From Polyporus tsugae (Eukaryota; Basidiomycota; Agaricomycetes; Polyporales; Polyporaceae), in assembly GCA_024305745.1 (NCBI GenBank), contig JAHRBS010000002.1, positions 1,550,001 to 1,614,000 on the forward strand: 64,000 bases of DNA, read 5' to 3'. Position numbers and translations under genes: made by a program. Below are positions 46,021-57,599 of the stretch, piece by piece. Every line of letters begins with the position of its first letter. Positions within the stretch are counted from its first letter, which is position 1. Below the pieces are notes generated by a model. That model did no database searches, was not told the DNA's origin, and was given only the letters and a program-made list of their open reading frames with translations.

Positions 46021-47721
46021 TCATCCGCTCTCCTCCATCTTGAATCTCTTCCGCGGACCGTCCTGCCCAAACTGGCCGCCTCCGCCGCCACCCGCACCCA
46101 TGAACGCGGGGTTGAAGTGTCCTTGGACGCCCGTGAAGCCGCCACGACCGCCCATGGGCATCATGCCCATCCCTACAAGAAAAAGCAGCCACAGAAAGGA
46201 AGAGAAGGCGCGAGTCAACAATCCACATCCGTAGCGCGAGACAGAAACTCAAGCTGCCGTACCCATTCCGCCCATCATGCCCCCTCCCCGCCCCCCTGCG
46301 AAATTCCCTCCTCCTCCGCCCATCATCCCACCGCCCCTGGGGCCCTGCGGGATCATGCCTCCCCGCCCCCCACCGAACCCGCCGCCGCCGCCACCCATGT
46401 TGCCCCCGACGAATCCGCCCATGCCGAACCCGCCCATGCCGAGGTTGCCCATCATGTTGCCCATCCCTCCGCGCATGCCGCCGCCCATCATACCGCCGCG
46501 CATGGGCTGGTTCATGATGGTGTTCATACCGCCGCCGCCGCCGCCGCCGATGTTGCCGCTGATACCGCCGCGGAAGTTTCCACCACCGCGGCCCATGTTG
46601 CCGCCACCTTGCACCTGGTTCTGTTGCCGCTGTTCGCGCGGAGGAGGTTCTGTTCGTCGGCGTTTCGCGTTACCATCACGTTGGACGTGTTTGAAAACGG
46701 AAACAGGGGATGGTTTGTGTAGAGTGGGGAAGGGGCTTGACGTACCTTTGGGAAGGGTCCGGAAGGGGTTCCCGTTCACAGACGTCGTGTAGTTTGCGGA
46801 GGCGCGTCGATTTTGGAAGTCGCTGTGGCGCATGGCGTGGTTAGTGGCGAGGCAACAATGGACAGAGAAGAGGACGGACTTGTTGTCGAACCAGTTCTTG
46901 AGAACGGTGGCGTTATCTGGGCCGTGGCATTCGAGATATGCGACACTAGATGCACAACATTGATCAGAACCTCACAAAATCGCGCATACAGCCACTCAAA
47001 CGACTCCGCAAACTTACCCTTTGCTCTTCCCGTTCACCTTATGCTCCGAGAACGTGATGTCCTTGTGGTCAATGTTGACCCCCAAGTTCTGCGCGACTTG
47101 CCGCAGATCCTCATCAGTCGTCCACTGTGAAAAGAAATAAGACCGCAGCACAACGGCACGGAATGGCGTGCGTCACATATAGAGATCGTCTCAGAAATAC
47201 AGCATACATGGCTAGAAAGGAGCATAGAAAGGGTACAGACCCATTGAAGATCCCCAATGTAAAGCGCGTCGTGCTGCCCCGCTCCAGCGCCCGCCGCGCC
47301 TACCACCCCGGACCCAGTAGCGTTTGGGTTACCGCCGTTCGCCTGGCCGCTATATGCGCCGTTGCCGTTCTGGCCAGGTGGGGGCGAGGCCTCCGACTTG
47401 ATGCCTGATACGCCCCCGCCGCCGTTCCGGGCGTCGCGCTGTTGCTCGGACTCGTCTTCATCCCGCAGCCGTTTCTCGCCCACGACGGGGGAGTGAGTGG
47501 CGGCCTCTGCTAGGGACTTTTCTTCCTCCTCTAGCTGAAAATCATCTTGATTCTGATAGACGTGGAGAACCGCGAGTCAGCCGCACGTGCCGTGATTCCA
47601 ACCTCTATCACCACCGGAAAGAAGAAGCAATAGCTGGAGAACTCACCTCATCGTCTACTTTGACAGTGTTGAAACCCTCGTCCTCGCCGTAAATGTCGAA
47701 GTCGTCATCTGCTGGGGCCAT
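46021..47721 (-). CDS. RRM protein with Gly/Met-rich tail, CFIm68/CPSF6-like
   Basis: Likely nuclear RNA-processing factor resembling the large subunit of metazoan cleavage factor I. Starts [20 protein letters not shown], an acidic N-terminus like that of CPSF6. Next is a charged and Gly/Asn-rich linker, then one RRM: the RNP2 strand [10 protein letters not shown], the CPSF6-type [18 protein letters not shown], a [19 protein letters not shown]1 region, and [12 protein letters not shown]. The tail of some 200 residues is almost entirely Gly, Met, Arg and Asn ([19 protein letters not shown] type repeats). It ends [14 protein letters not shown], which may be a nuclear localisation signal. Exon joins are in phase. 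The exact orthology is by RRM likeness only. Confidence 0.82.
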
Positions 47722-48610
47722 GTTTGCGAGCCTGATCCTGACTTAGTGTATGCTCGTGTGTGTTGTTGCTGATACGATTGCCGTTGCGGCTATAGAGGTT
47801 GATCCTGTCTGAAGGTGAAGGCAGCCGACAAGGTAATTGGGGCAGAACAAAATTCTTCGTTCTGGTGCAGTGTGGTGTAAAATGACAGGCGGTGTGTACT
47901 GAAGGGTAACAGGCAGCAAGATGCAACAGGAACGGGGAGCTGGTCAGATACACGAATACAGAGGACGAGACAGATGTACCAAGCAGATGACAGATTCTTA
48001 CAAGTATTGTTACAGGTGTGCTGTGTGAGACAGAACACTCTAGCCTCTACCAACACCCACGAATACAAGTTCACAGGGGAGAGTGCAAAAGCGCACCAAA
48101 TCGAGGAGGGCGACGCGCACAGGAGGTTGGGAGAATGCTGGGAGTGGGGATAAGAGGTCGTGAATGCCGGGGGAGGTGGTGGTTGGAGGAAAAGGACCAG
48201 TCGAAGCGGGATGCTCGCAAATAAGCGCGGGTGGCGTGCCCCTTGGTGAGCCATCTTTGGCGTCTATGCTGACTCAGCACCGATGGCTGTTCCGTTATGC
48301 CCTGCAGCCTGCCTCCCTCGAGGGAAGCCAAGGCAGCGCCAGTGGAAGCCTGCCCTGCTTCTCTGCGCGTTCCTGTGTCTCTCCAGAACAGGCCCAGCCC
48401 GGTGGCACGAGATCCGACAAATCTCACCTGCGTCCAACTCAAACAACGCCCGCATTCCGGTCTACCGGGCTCCGGAACGAGTCCGACGACGGGTTGGCAG
48501 CTAGGGTGAGATTGTCCAATAATGCACGAGGTAATATACATTGGTGTACAATAGTTTGCGAGCGAGGTAACGGCTACCGCAGTTAGACCGGCGATCCGTG
48601 GTCCCCGTCA
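47722..48610. other. Intergenic between the RRM gene and the acyl-CoA dehydrogenase gene
   Basis: About 890 bp. Overlapping short frames on both strands at 48071-48586 without domains. Nothing supported. Confidence 0.45.
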
Positions 48611-50788
48611 CTATAGTTTAGCGTTCTTCGGCATCGCCTTGATCGCCTGGCGCACACCAAGGTCACCCAGGACGTCCTCCGCTATACAAAACAAGCGCAC
48701 GGTTGGCGTCAGCAAACTATATCGATCGTCTGCCATAAAACCTACTCACCTCCGCCGAGGATAGCGTCAAATGGCACAGTTCTGTGGAACTGCATGGCGA
48801 CCGGCGGGTCGTTAGTGGGCGGAAGCAATGCGGACAGAAGCGCAAAATACATACGTGCTCGATGAGCCTGCCCATACCCGTCCTCGTAATACCACGACCA
48901 CCGAAAATCTGCACGGCGTCCCGCGCAATATCCTGCTGGCAGCGCGTGATGAACATCTTTAGGAGCGCCATGGGTCTGTTTGGTCCGCAGCGCGTCAGCC
49001 GTTGCTCTTCGCATCTTCTCCCGCGCCCCGTGGTAGGGCGCGAAGGGCCCCGGACGTGCCACTCACCCGGCGAGCAGCTGCGCCTGCTGCTTGTAGTCCA
49101 TGTGCTCCATCTGGAACGTAATGCTCTCCAGCCAATGCTGCGTGGCCTCGCATTTCGCGATCATGTCCGCCAGTTTCGCGCGGATGACCGGCTGCGCGTG
49201 CAGCGGCTTCCCGAACGCCTTCCGCTGGCTCACCCACTTCAGGCACTCCTCGACGATGATCCGCATGTTGCGCGCGCCTCCGCAGCACATCGCCCACCGC
49301 TCGTGGTTGAAGTTCGAGAGAATGACGAAGATTCCTCCGCCCTCGGGTCCGAGCGTGTTCTCCACCGGCACCTTCACGTCCTCGAACGTGATGTAGGCTG
49401 TGCCGGCCGTGGACGAGTACGAAGTCTTGATAGCCTTGGTCTCCACGCCCTCCTGGCGCTCGACGAGGATGACGGTGAGGCCCTTGTCGGTCTTACAGCC
49501 GACGGTGAAGTAATCGGAGAACGTGCCGTTTGTGATCCACTTCTTGGTACCGTTGATGATCCAGTGCTTGCCATCCGGCGTCTTCTTCGCGGTGGTTCTC
49601 AATCCGGCGACGTCGGAACCCGCGAACGCTTCCGAGATGGCCAGTGAGATGAACTTCTCGCCACCGAGGACCTCCTGGACGATGCGGTCCCGGAGCTCGG
49701 GGCGGCCGAAGTGGATCACGGGGGGAAGACCAATGGTAGCACCGGAGTTCTGGCCGTCACGGTAACCGCGCATAGCGGGACGGGTACCCTCCTGCATGAG
49801 GATGAGTTCGTGGAAGCGGTCGAACTATAGCAGCCCAGGTGTTAGCGCAATGATCAAAGGATGAATGTGAATAGGATGGTTGCCGTACCTCCTCAGGCTT
49901 GATAACACCACCAAGTAGCGTGCGGCCCTTCAAGTGCTTGCCAGGACCCATGTTCATCGCGAGGATACCCTGTTCACTTCAAGGCACAATCAGCACGGTA
50001 TCACGCGACACAGAAGAGTAGGTACTAACGCCATTTGCTTGATGACACTGACACTGGGCCGTTTGCCATCCTCCTCCCTCGCCTGCCACTGCGCTCAGAC
50101 GACACGCAAAGGTATGAAAGTCCAGACGTACAAGAGCATCAGGGGTGACGACCTCATCCACGAACTTGCGAATAACGCGCTGAAACTTCCTGTGACTCTA
50201 GGTTCACGGCATCAGCGCCGTCGGCGACCGGTTGTATGTGAGACCTACCTCCGTGTAGTAAGGGCTGTGGTACTCCTTAGTAAGACCGAGGGGCTCGGCG
50301 TAGGGGACCTTGCTCAGCTCGCCGGCGATCTGGCTGTAGATGACGCTCTTCTCGCCCTGAAGGACACCAATTTGCAGGCGCTGGTACTGGGGACGGAGGA
50401 GCACTTCATGGCGGTGGAGGCCGTAGAAGGCTTCGGTCGCGTCCTGGCCGGCTGTTCAAAGGCACACAGTCGGCAACCTTGCTGTCTGTATGTAAACGAG
50501 GAAGACGCACCAATGTCGTCCTCGTGGAAGACGGAGATACCACCGGGGTGGAGGTCCTTGAATTTGGTCACATCATAGACCTTTGCGTCGACGATGATCC
50601 ACTGGCACTACGGGTCAGCAACGCCAGGGGCGGCTTTTGGAGAGCTTGACACCACTCACAAGATCATTGGGCTTGTTGTGCTAGTGAGTGGTTTGATGGA
50701 ACTCAGTCAAGAACACAACAGCTGGAGTCTATCTGCCATGTACCTTCCCGACCTCCTCACGAGTAAATGTCTTGAGTTCCTTCGACAT
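48611..50788 (-). CDS. Cytochrome b5 - acyl-CoA dehydrogenase fusion
   Basis: Fuses an electron carrier to an FAD acyl-CoA oxidising enzyme, probably for a non-classical beta-oxidation step. Start MSKELKTFTREEVGKV at 50788. The N-terminal b5 domain reads NDLWIIVDAKVYDVTKF, the heme motif HPGG, and the second heme His in FYGLHRHEVL. After a linker the ACAD part has GILAMNMGPGKHL, the FAD-binding SEAFAGSDVAGLRTTAKK, KWITNGTFSDYFTV, TLGPEGGGIFVILSNFNHER, SQRKAFGKPLHAQPVIRAKL and VQIFGGRGITRTGMGRLIE. It ends GDLGVRQAIKAMPKNAKL. Roughly ten in-phase exons; no breaks. I recall such fusions in other fungi. There is no obvious mitochondrial presequence; the last residues are -AKL, close to a PTS1, so a peroxisomal site is possible. 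Confidence 0.88.
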
Positions 50789-51155
50789 CTTCAGCAATGA
50801 CGGCTACTAGGTAGTACAAACAGCAAGCAAAGACCAGTGAAAACGGATAGCGGTACAGCACGGGGCCGCGGATGAGTGGGGGAGCCAGGGGCGAATAGGA
50901 AGAGATGGATAAAAAATGCAATGGGTGACTGGGTCGGTTGACTGGGCTTTTGTCGTGGTCCGGGGAAGGAGAGGCATGTGTTTTCCTTCCACGCGAGGCG
51001 GGTCTGATGGCCGGATGCCTCCAAATCGCAGAACGCAGACGCACATGGATGATCGGGCGCTTGACGCGGCCGTTTGACATTCGTCCGAGTCGGTTTCTGT
51101 CATTCCGCCATATACACAGGCCCATGGAAGCGACACAGTTCGAAGTATATGAATA
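50789..51155. other. Short intergenic stretch
   Basis: About 370 bp holding the promoter of the b5-ACAD gene and the 3' end of the Ser-rich orphan. No motif stands out. Confidence 0.4.
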
Positions 51156-53300
51156 TCATCCTTCGGAACCCCAAGGGTCCTCATCGTCAAATAGAGACGG
51201 TCCATCTACAAGCCCTAAATCATCATCCCTCTCGAAATGGAACGCACTACACCGGCTTCTCCTGTCTGCAACAGCTTCGCTCGTGAAATCTCCTCCGTTT
51301 CCCGAAGCTTTCGGAGACTCTACGGTCTGAAAAGATGGTGCCGAAGCATCAACGACGGATGGACTAACAAGGCATATCACTCACTTGGTTTGCCTGAATT
51401 ACAGTTTCATGACGATCCGTCGGTTGAGGCGGTGGACTCCGGCAGTCTGCTGAACATTGCGGAGGTGCATAGCTTCCGTGCGGCGGAATGCTCTCCGCCA
51501 TGTGCGACCTAACGAACTCGGCCTCCGCTTCCCGAGCTCGGCGACCAGCGGAAGGATGACCGTATCCTCCGCTGAGAGGTGGCCCAACAGGTGATACAAC
51601 GCTGGCAAAGTCCCATGAAGCGGAAGTTTCGCGATAGGCGTTTTCGAGCGTTTGAGAAGTTGGGAAGTTCGCTGGACTAGGAGGGCTGCCAGGTGCCGTG
51701 TAGCCAACGCCTCTTCGATCAGATGTGCCCAGTATAGCAAGGATGTCCTCGATTGCACCAGATGGTCCGACCGGGGCCGAGGGTAGGCCGAGGAGTTCGC
51801 TCAAAGCATTCCAAGGGTCTGCACCTTCAAATAGCCCACCTAGGACGTCTTCTAAGCAGACGTAGTCCCATTGAACGGTGCCCTCTTCCGCAGATGGACT
51901 GGCGATATCCTCGGGTGCATCGTCGACAGAACTGTCTTGGAAGGAGCCAACCGAGCCTTCAGTGGATATGCAACGTGCATCCGAGGGACATTCATCATAA
52001 TGTGCTCCCTCTTCAGCATCGCCAAGTCCTGTAAAATCGGAAGGAGACAGGGAGAAGCTGGCTTGTGGGATGTCTGGAGAGCCAGGAGAACTATGAAGGG
52101 CCAGCTCCGACCAAGAAAATACAGATGAATCCGATAGAGATAGCTGCAAAGGTTCCACGGGCTCCGGGGTAAATCTAGGGCTGGTCATATCGGAGACGAA
52201 CTGAGCTTCGACAAGAGAAGGTAGCCCAAGGTGCGATGGACTGGCTGAGGGATGGAATGATTCTCGAGATGGAGTCCGAGATAACGTCGCGAATTGGGAA
52301 AGCGTCCCAAGGCTGCTGGATCGGGACAAAATCGTGGGTGACAGAGACGCCGCCCTTCCAGACACAGAGGAGACGTGTGAGTGTCGCTGGTTTGTGTTAG
52401 CGGACTGAGGGTAGAACGGAACCCGCGTTGGTTCAGAGTCGTGGTAGGGATCGGGCCAGAACTCGGCGTAACCAGAGTCATCGGCACATGGTGGGGGGCT
52501 GCTGTCTAGGAACATAGGGACGAAGGCAGACTCAGCCCTATGAGAAGACAGATGCGACGAATGCACGGGCGAGGATACGATGGCGCGTTCCCGCGATCTT
52601 GACCGAGACGAGGGGGTCCGTTGAAAATGGCTGGGATCCATCCTAAGGGAGGGGGAGCCTTCGACGCTAGGACTCTTCAAAGAGACATGCTATACGGCAT
52701 ACAGTCGTTTACCCGCAGAGGCCATCGTGGTGGAGAAGCAGCGCTCACCCTGTTGAAAGACGATCTCTGCCTTTGGACAGGTTTGTGAGGGGTCCAGGAT
52801 TCATCCCTCACGACTTTGCGGCTCGGTGTTTGTCCTTTGGTCTTGGATAGCCCGAGCAAATCCGGAATCTGGAGTATCTTCTCGACTTGGGCACGGCGCA
52901 CCGAAGCTGGCGAGAAACCGTCGCAGTCAGCACGAATAGTACGCATAGAGGCACGTACGGTCATCCGCATCGAGCGTGGTCAATATCTTGGAACGGCCAG
53001 AGGCGGTATTCACCGGAGGTGATCGCAGAAGCAAAACCGGGCTGGTTGATGGCGACCGCAGTCCGGTCCAATTCCTTTCCCACTCGCGTTCATCCCTCAG
53101 TCCATTCTGTGCTCTCCTTGCATGCGCCAGGGATATCTCTGGTGGCTCTCTCCGAACCTCTCGGGCTGCCCCGCCTTTGCTCAAGCCCGTCCGGAGGACC
53201 TCGAAGCGTTTCTTGCCGAAGTGGGATCGTTGCGCTTTGCCTTCTGCGTCCTTGGTCCGCGCGCGTGCGGCATTCCTATCGGTATCAGGACGTTATGGAC
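51156..53300 (-). CDS. Uncharacterised Ser/Pro-rich protein, 5' end unresolved
   Basis: No known family recognised. At least four exons join in phase. One (about 53300-52956) encodes a basic region KKRFEVLRTGLSKGGAAREV to KILTTLDADD. A 52-nt intron then leads to PSVRRAQVEKILQIPDLLGL. Another intron joins SSFN to SVEGSPSLRMDPSHFQRTP, and a large Ser/Pro-rich exon runs to 51385. A 58-nt intron with GTGAGT and TTTTCAG ends leads to TVESPKASGNGGDF and the acidic C-terminus FERDDDLGLVDGPSLFDDED. About 600 residues, mostly disordered. The ADDPSVRRAQVEKILQIPDLL helix is the most ordered-looking segment. The start lies at or upstream of 53300. It is divergent from the DENND6-like gene. Confidence 0.65.
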
Positions 53301-53731
53301 GAACATGGGACGTGTCCGTGGCGGGGTGTGGGTTGTACGAAGATCATGAGATCGGTGACACGGTAGGTAAAAGCGGTTTCGCGGGGCGGCGCACCTCTTC
53401 CCTCCCATGTAGTTCGCTCCCGGCATCCTGCAACATCAAATACGACGAGACGGGCGACGGGCGTTTTCGTGGAGTCCAACAGACGCGAGTGCACGTTTGT
53501 AACGAGGGGCTTGAGCGGGGATGAGATGATGGCAGAAGCAGAGATATGGTCATGGTGACTTGATGGAGACGAAGGAATGCGGGACGCGTCGCGTATTGCA
53601 CGTGTGAGGCGCAGGACCCACTTCCTCCCCCTCTAAGTACTCCTCTCATCTCACTACCCGCATCGTCAAATCCCCATCCTGCTGGCAGTGCTGCTCTCGT
53701 CCATAGTACCTTTGCAGCTGGTGGTAACCCA

Positions 53732-56006
53732 ATGACATCTTCCGCCCATGCCGCACCGACGACGATGGAGGACGACTTCTCCGAGGCTGACATCGGGCTC
53801 ACGAACCTCTCGCTGTCCCAGTCACCGACACCCAACCTCCGTCCACGGACCCTCGTATATATCCCCGGTGGCGCAGGAAGTCAACCGTCATTAGGATTGG
53901 GAAGTACGTCGAGTCCGAGCATGATGAACGGGCAGCTCAAGTCGTCCTCCTCCCCCGACCTCCCGGAGAACGCGCTGCCTGAGGTGAGCGACAACAGCCC
54001 CACGCTGTCCCCCCGGAGGCGGGTGTCGCGCTCGAAGACCCTCTCGAGGCTGCCGAGGCGAATGCATAGGACGCAGCTGAGCTTGGACGGGCTCTTGATG
54101 GGCACGGAGAAGATTGCCAAGCTCCGGAGGTGGATCCTGAGTCTGATTACTGGTGAGTTGGTATTCGGTCTACGCCAGACATATTTGTCTGAGGTCGCGT
54201 CGACTGGACTTGCAGTGAACTTTGACCTTGAGGTCGGTCCGAAGATCACGAGCATATATCCGCCGCTCAGGTTAACGCATGCAGAGGCCCAGAATATGTC
54301 AGTAGGCCGGCTATGCTTGTGCTTACGACACAGTCTAAATTGAGCTCCTCCACATTGCAGCGCATTTTCCTCGTTCCCAGATTCGTCACAGTTTGAAGAG
54401 GGCTCACAGACGCACTCCTTCCGAATACGAATGCGTGGGCCGGTGGATGCGGAGGACTGGGACCCGGATGCTGTCCGCCCGAATACCGTGGACGGCTTCA
54501 TATACGGCTTTTCATGCTTCACCCGCACAAAGGACGGTGCATCCAAACGTGGATACCAACAGGTTAGTTCTCTTCGTGCATCAGAACCCCCAGCTCCAGG
54601 CTAACCCAAGTACAGACTTCAATAGTGATTGTATCACATCTTGCATACCCCTCGTTGTTTTATACCCTTGTTTCTAAACTTGCACCCGCTTTTATGAGCC
54701 TTGGTGGGCCAATGCTTGAAGCGGCATGCCATAATGTCGCTAATTGGTACGTGAAAACCCGCCATTTTTCTGACCTATAAACGGCATTCCTGATGTACAT
54801 GGAAAAGAAGGTCGGACCCAATACCCGGAACAACATTGGAACTAGGATTCCTTGGGACGGTGATTCATGTGGAACTTCCTGAGGCTATCGAGACACAACA
54901 GTCTATGTCTACGCTCTCACCAGGTCGCACGATCGAGACGGATATCCAAGTGAGCTCCGTGATCAACAACTTCTAAAGGTTCAGTCGCTTACAGGCTCTG
55001 CAGATATTGGCGTCGATATGCCCTTCGGATCCTCCAATACTGGACCACTTCGGGGCGGTCATCTCACATCTGTGGTCAATATGGGAATGCTTGGTACTAA
55101 GCGAGCCCATTCTTGTGTTTGGCCCTTCACCCGTCACGACTAGCAGAGCAGTATGGTGGCTTCGGGACCTTTTGCGTCCGGTAAGTTTGCATGATCGCTG
55201 AAACCTCACTTGGCAAATTACTGATGTTCCTGTACAGATACCTCTCTCTGGAGACTTCCGACCGTTCTTCACAATACACGACACAGACCATACAGCTTTG
55301 GTTAACCCGCGGTCACCACAGGCAGGCTTGCTTATAGGCGTAACCAATCCGTTCTTTGACAAGGCATGCAAACATTGGCCTAACATGTTGAGTTTAGGTC
55401 GACCAGAGACGTGAGTCTTGATGTTGGTGCCATCGGGTGCGCGCTGACTAAACGACTCACCCCCTACTCACAGCACCCAGGAGAAGAAGAATGGTCCAAA
55501 TAGCCCCGTAGTGGTTGGCCCAATACCCGGTTGGAGGTCAACCCACAAGCGCTACACGTCCCGAGATCATACATTGCTGAGGCAGCTGGAGGCGGCTTGT
55601 CGGGGTTCAGAACAACAAGCCAGTGCGTCTTCCCTTTAGTCATTAACGTTAACTTCAATGAGGAACTGAACTATCCTCACCCACAGAATGTGAAACATCT
55701 GAGACGCTCCGTCAGCACTTCACAGCCCGTACCACTGCGCTCCTCGTCCCCCTCCAGCGATATCTTCAGACGCTTATCCCTACCCCAACCGAATCTCGCT
55801 CACCCCTCCCCGTCTCAGCTAGGCTCAAACCGTTTCAAGACGCCGCATTCTTCTCGTCGCTCAAGACGCACGGCTCGCCGTTGCCGTTCAAGAGTAACTC
55901 GAAGCAACGAGAGTTCTACGAACGTTGGTTACGGACTCCTGCGTTTGGCCTATGGCTTGCGAGACAAGAAGAGGTCGTACAGGGTGTATTGAATGGGCTG
56001 ATGTAG
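53732..56006 (+). CDS. DENND6-family (DENN domain) Rab regulator
   Basis: DENN-domain proteins act as GDP-GTP exchange factors for Rab GTPases in membrane traffic; the animal DENND6 proteins act on Rab14/Rab35. Start MTSSAHAAPTTMEDDF, then a Ser-rich leader of about 115 residues. DENN segments follow in exons that join in phase: FDLEVGPKITSIYPPLRLT, FSSFPDSSQFEEGSQTHSFR, GFIYGFSCFTRTKDGASKRG, SIVIVSHLAYPSLFYTLVSK, GFLGTVIHVELPE, LWSIWECLVLSEPILVFGPS, FRPFFTIHDTDHTALV, GLLIGVTNPFFDKACKHWPN. The C-terminal RYLQTLIPTP, LKPFQDAAFFSSLKTHGSPL, and REFYERWLRTPAFGLWLARQ end at TAG 56004-56006. The FTIHD and GVTNPFF motifs are diagnostic of the DENND6/FAM116 branch. Confidence 0.88.
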
Positions 56007-56172
56007 TGCTATAGTTTTGGATGTGGATATATGATTAGACAATATCCAACCATTTCGCCTGCAGGATGCGCTCTAGAGCTGACATGCTATAACGACCTAC
56101 GGCCATAAACAAGTGGTGCGTGAAGCCCCGGGGGCAACATGTTGGTCATGTGTGTCCTATATGAATGAAGTT

Positions 56173-57380
56173 CTATTTCCTCCCTAGTGCGGTCCTACCG
56201 GGCCCCTTCGAACTCGCTGCGGTCGCTGTCCCAGGGACCTTCCAGCCCAGCCACTGCACGATGACGTTCTTCGCGAAGATCTCCCCGAAGCCAAGCATGA
56301 CCCCGTTCACGAACGGCAGCAGCATGTTGATCGCGACGCTCGAGAACAGCGCGAGCGCACGCGTCTTCGTGCTTAGCGACGAGTCGAACACGGAGAGCGT
56401 CGCCGTCCGCGGCTCCTCCGGTGGATGGTGGTGGTGATGATGGTGCCCATGCTCGTGGGCGTGTAGGTGCGCGGACGCGTGGGGGTGGCCGCTGTGCGCG
56501 TGGGCCGGGGGCAGGGTGCGCGGCGCGGACGAGATGGGCGAGTGCGGGTCGGACGGGAAGGACATGGACGGGAAGGACGAGGTGGTCATGGAGGACGTCA
56601 TGGAGTCCCACTTGTCCTGCTTCGACTCCGGCTCGGACACGGGATGAGATGGCGGCAGCTCGTGCTCGTGCTCGTGCTCGGGTCCGTGTTCGTGCTCTGG
56701 GGGTGTAGACGTGGACGTCCCGGGTGCGCCGGGCAACACAGACTGCGTGCCATACGCGTGTACAGAGTCTCAATCAACACCCGGCGCGCCTCGTGCAGGA
56801 GTGGACATATAGCTGACACGCACCTCAGGAAGCTCTTTTGAGTGCCCGCCCTGACCTTCCCCACTTACCAGGTCCCTCACGTCGGCAGCGCTAGGCGACT
56901 GCGGGGGAGCCGCGACCGACGCGGCGGCGCTGCCCGCGGACAGCTTCTCCCACTCACTGGTGCTGTGGGCCGATTCGCTCAGGACGCTCTGCCGCAGCTT
57001 CCCCTCCTTGCGCTCCTGCTCGCGGACGGCCTCCCACTCTGCGCGCGTTTCCTCGGCCCTCTGGCGCTGCTCTGCTGACCGCCTACGCCATTCCGTGACA
57101 TGCGCCTCGTACTCCTCTTTCCAGATATCTTCCGCGGATTCCGGCTGGGCGGCAGGATCCGGCTCTGCCTGTGAGGCGGGCTCCGGGGCGGGAGTAACCT
57201 GTGAGGCGGGTTCAAGAGCCTGTTGAGGACCAGCCGACTGGCGGGGTAATGAGGCAGGCGTGAAGGCGGTAGAGAGCGCGGACTACGTATTCCCCGGCTT
57301 AGTATCGTTTTAAGGGCTTATAGAGAAAAAAGAAATACCTGGAGGAGATCCTCCTCCTCGCTGCTGAGGTGTTCAGACAT
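56173..57380 (-). CDS. MIM1/TOM13-domain mitochondrial outer-membrane protein with long N-terminal extension
   Basis: Mim1 inserts helical proteins such as TOM receptors into the mitochondrial outer membrane. The C-terminal domain is clear: SSVAINMLLPFVNGVMLGFG, then EIFAKNVIVQWLGWKVPG, a single span with the family NxxLPFxNGxMLGFGE pattern. Before it lie MSEHLSSEEEDLLQ (start 57380), a Pro/Ala/Glu region with PAPEPASQAEPDP, a charged coiled coil (WKEEYEAHVTEWRRRSAEQR and onward), SAADVRDL, then His/Glu-rich (EHEHGPEHEHEHEL) and His-run segments. Yeast Mim1 is only about 113 residues. This protein is about three times that, and the extension would face the cytosol. Confidence 0.85.
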
Positions 57381-57505
57381 GGTCGTTGAGTGGGTGAGAG
57401 CACCGGAAAGGAGAACGACGTGCGCGGTCGGCGGCTCGTCACCGAATCAAGTCGGCATCATGGGCCGCCTATTTAACGCCCTGGCGATCAGGCGGGCGCA
57501 AAAAG

Positions 57506-57599
57506 CGTCACCTGAGCGATTCGAACACTCGCGGGCAAAGCCCAACCGCTGACAGCTGCGAATAGCAGGCGATCCCGTTAACCACTCCGGCAAAGTGAC
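57506..57599 (-). tRNA. tRNA-Ser(GCT) with a 12-nt intron
   Basis: The acceptor GTCACTT pairs with AGGTGAC, discriminator G. The D arm is CCG/CGG. The anticodon stem is ATCGC/GCGGT with loop CT-GCT-A once 12 nt after position 37 are removed. There is a long variable arm with GGGC/GCCC, and the T arm is centred on TTCGAAT. Anticodon GCT reads Ser codons AGC/AGU. It lies about 125 bp upstream of the MIM1-domain gene on the same strand. Confidence 0.85.

Noticed and set aside
46277..46792. Proline-rich open frame of 171 codons on + ([15 protein letters not shown] type)
   Set aside because: It is the exact antisense of the Gly/Met-rich tail of the RRM protein. GGN codons read backwards give proline.
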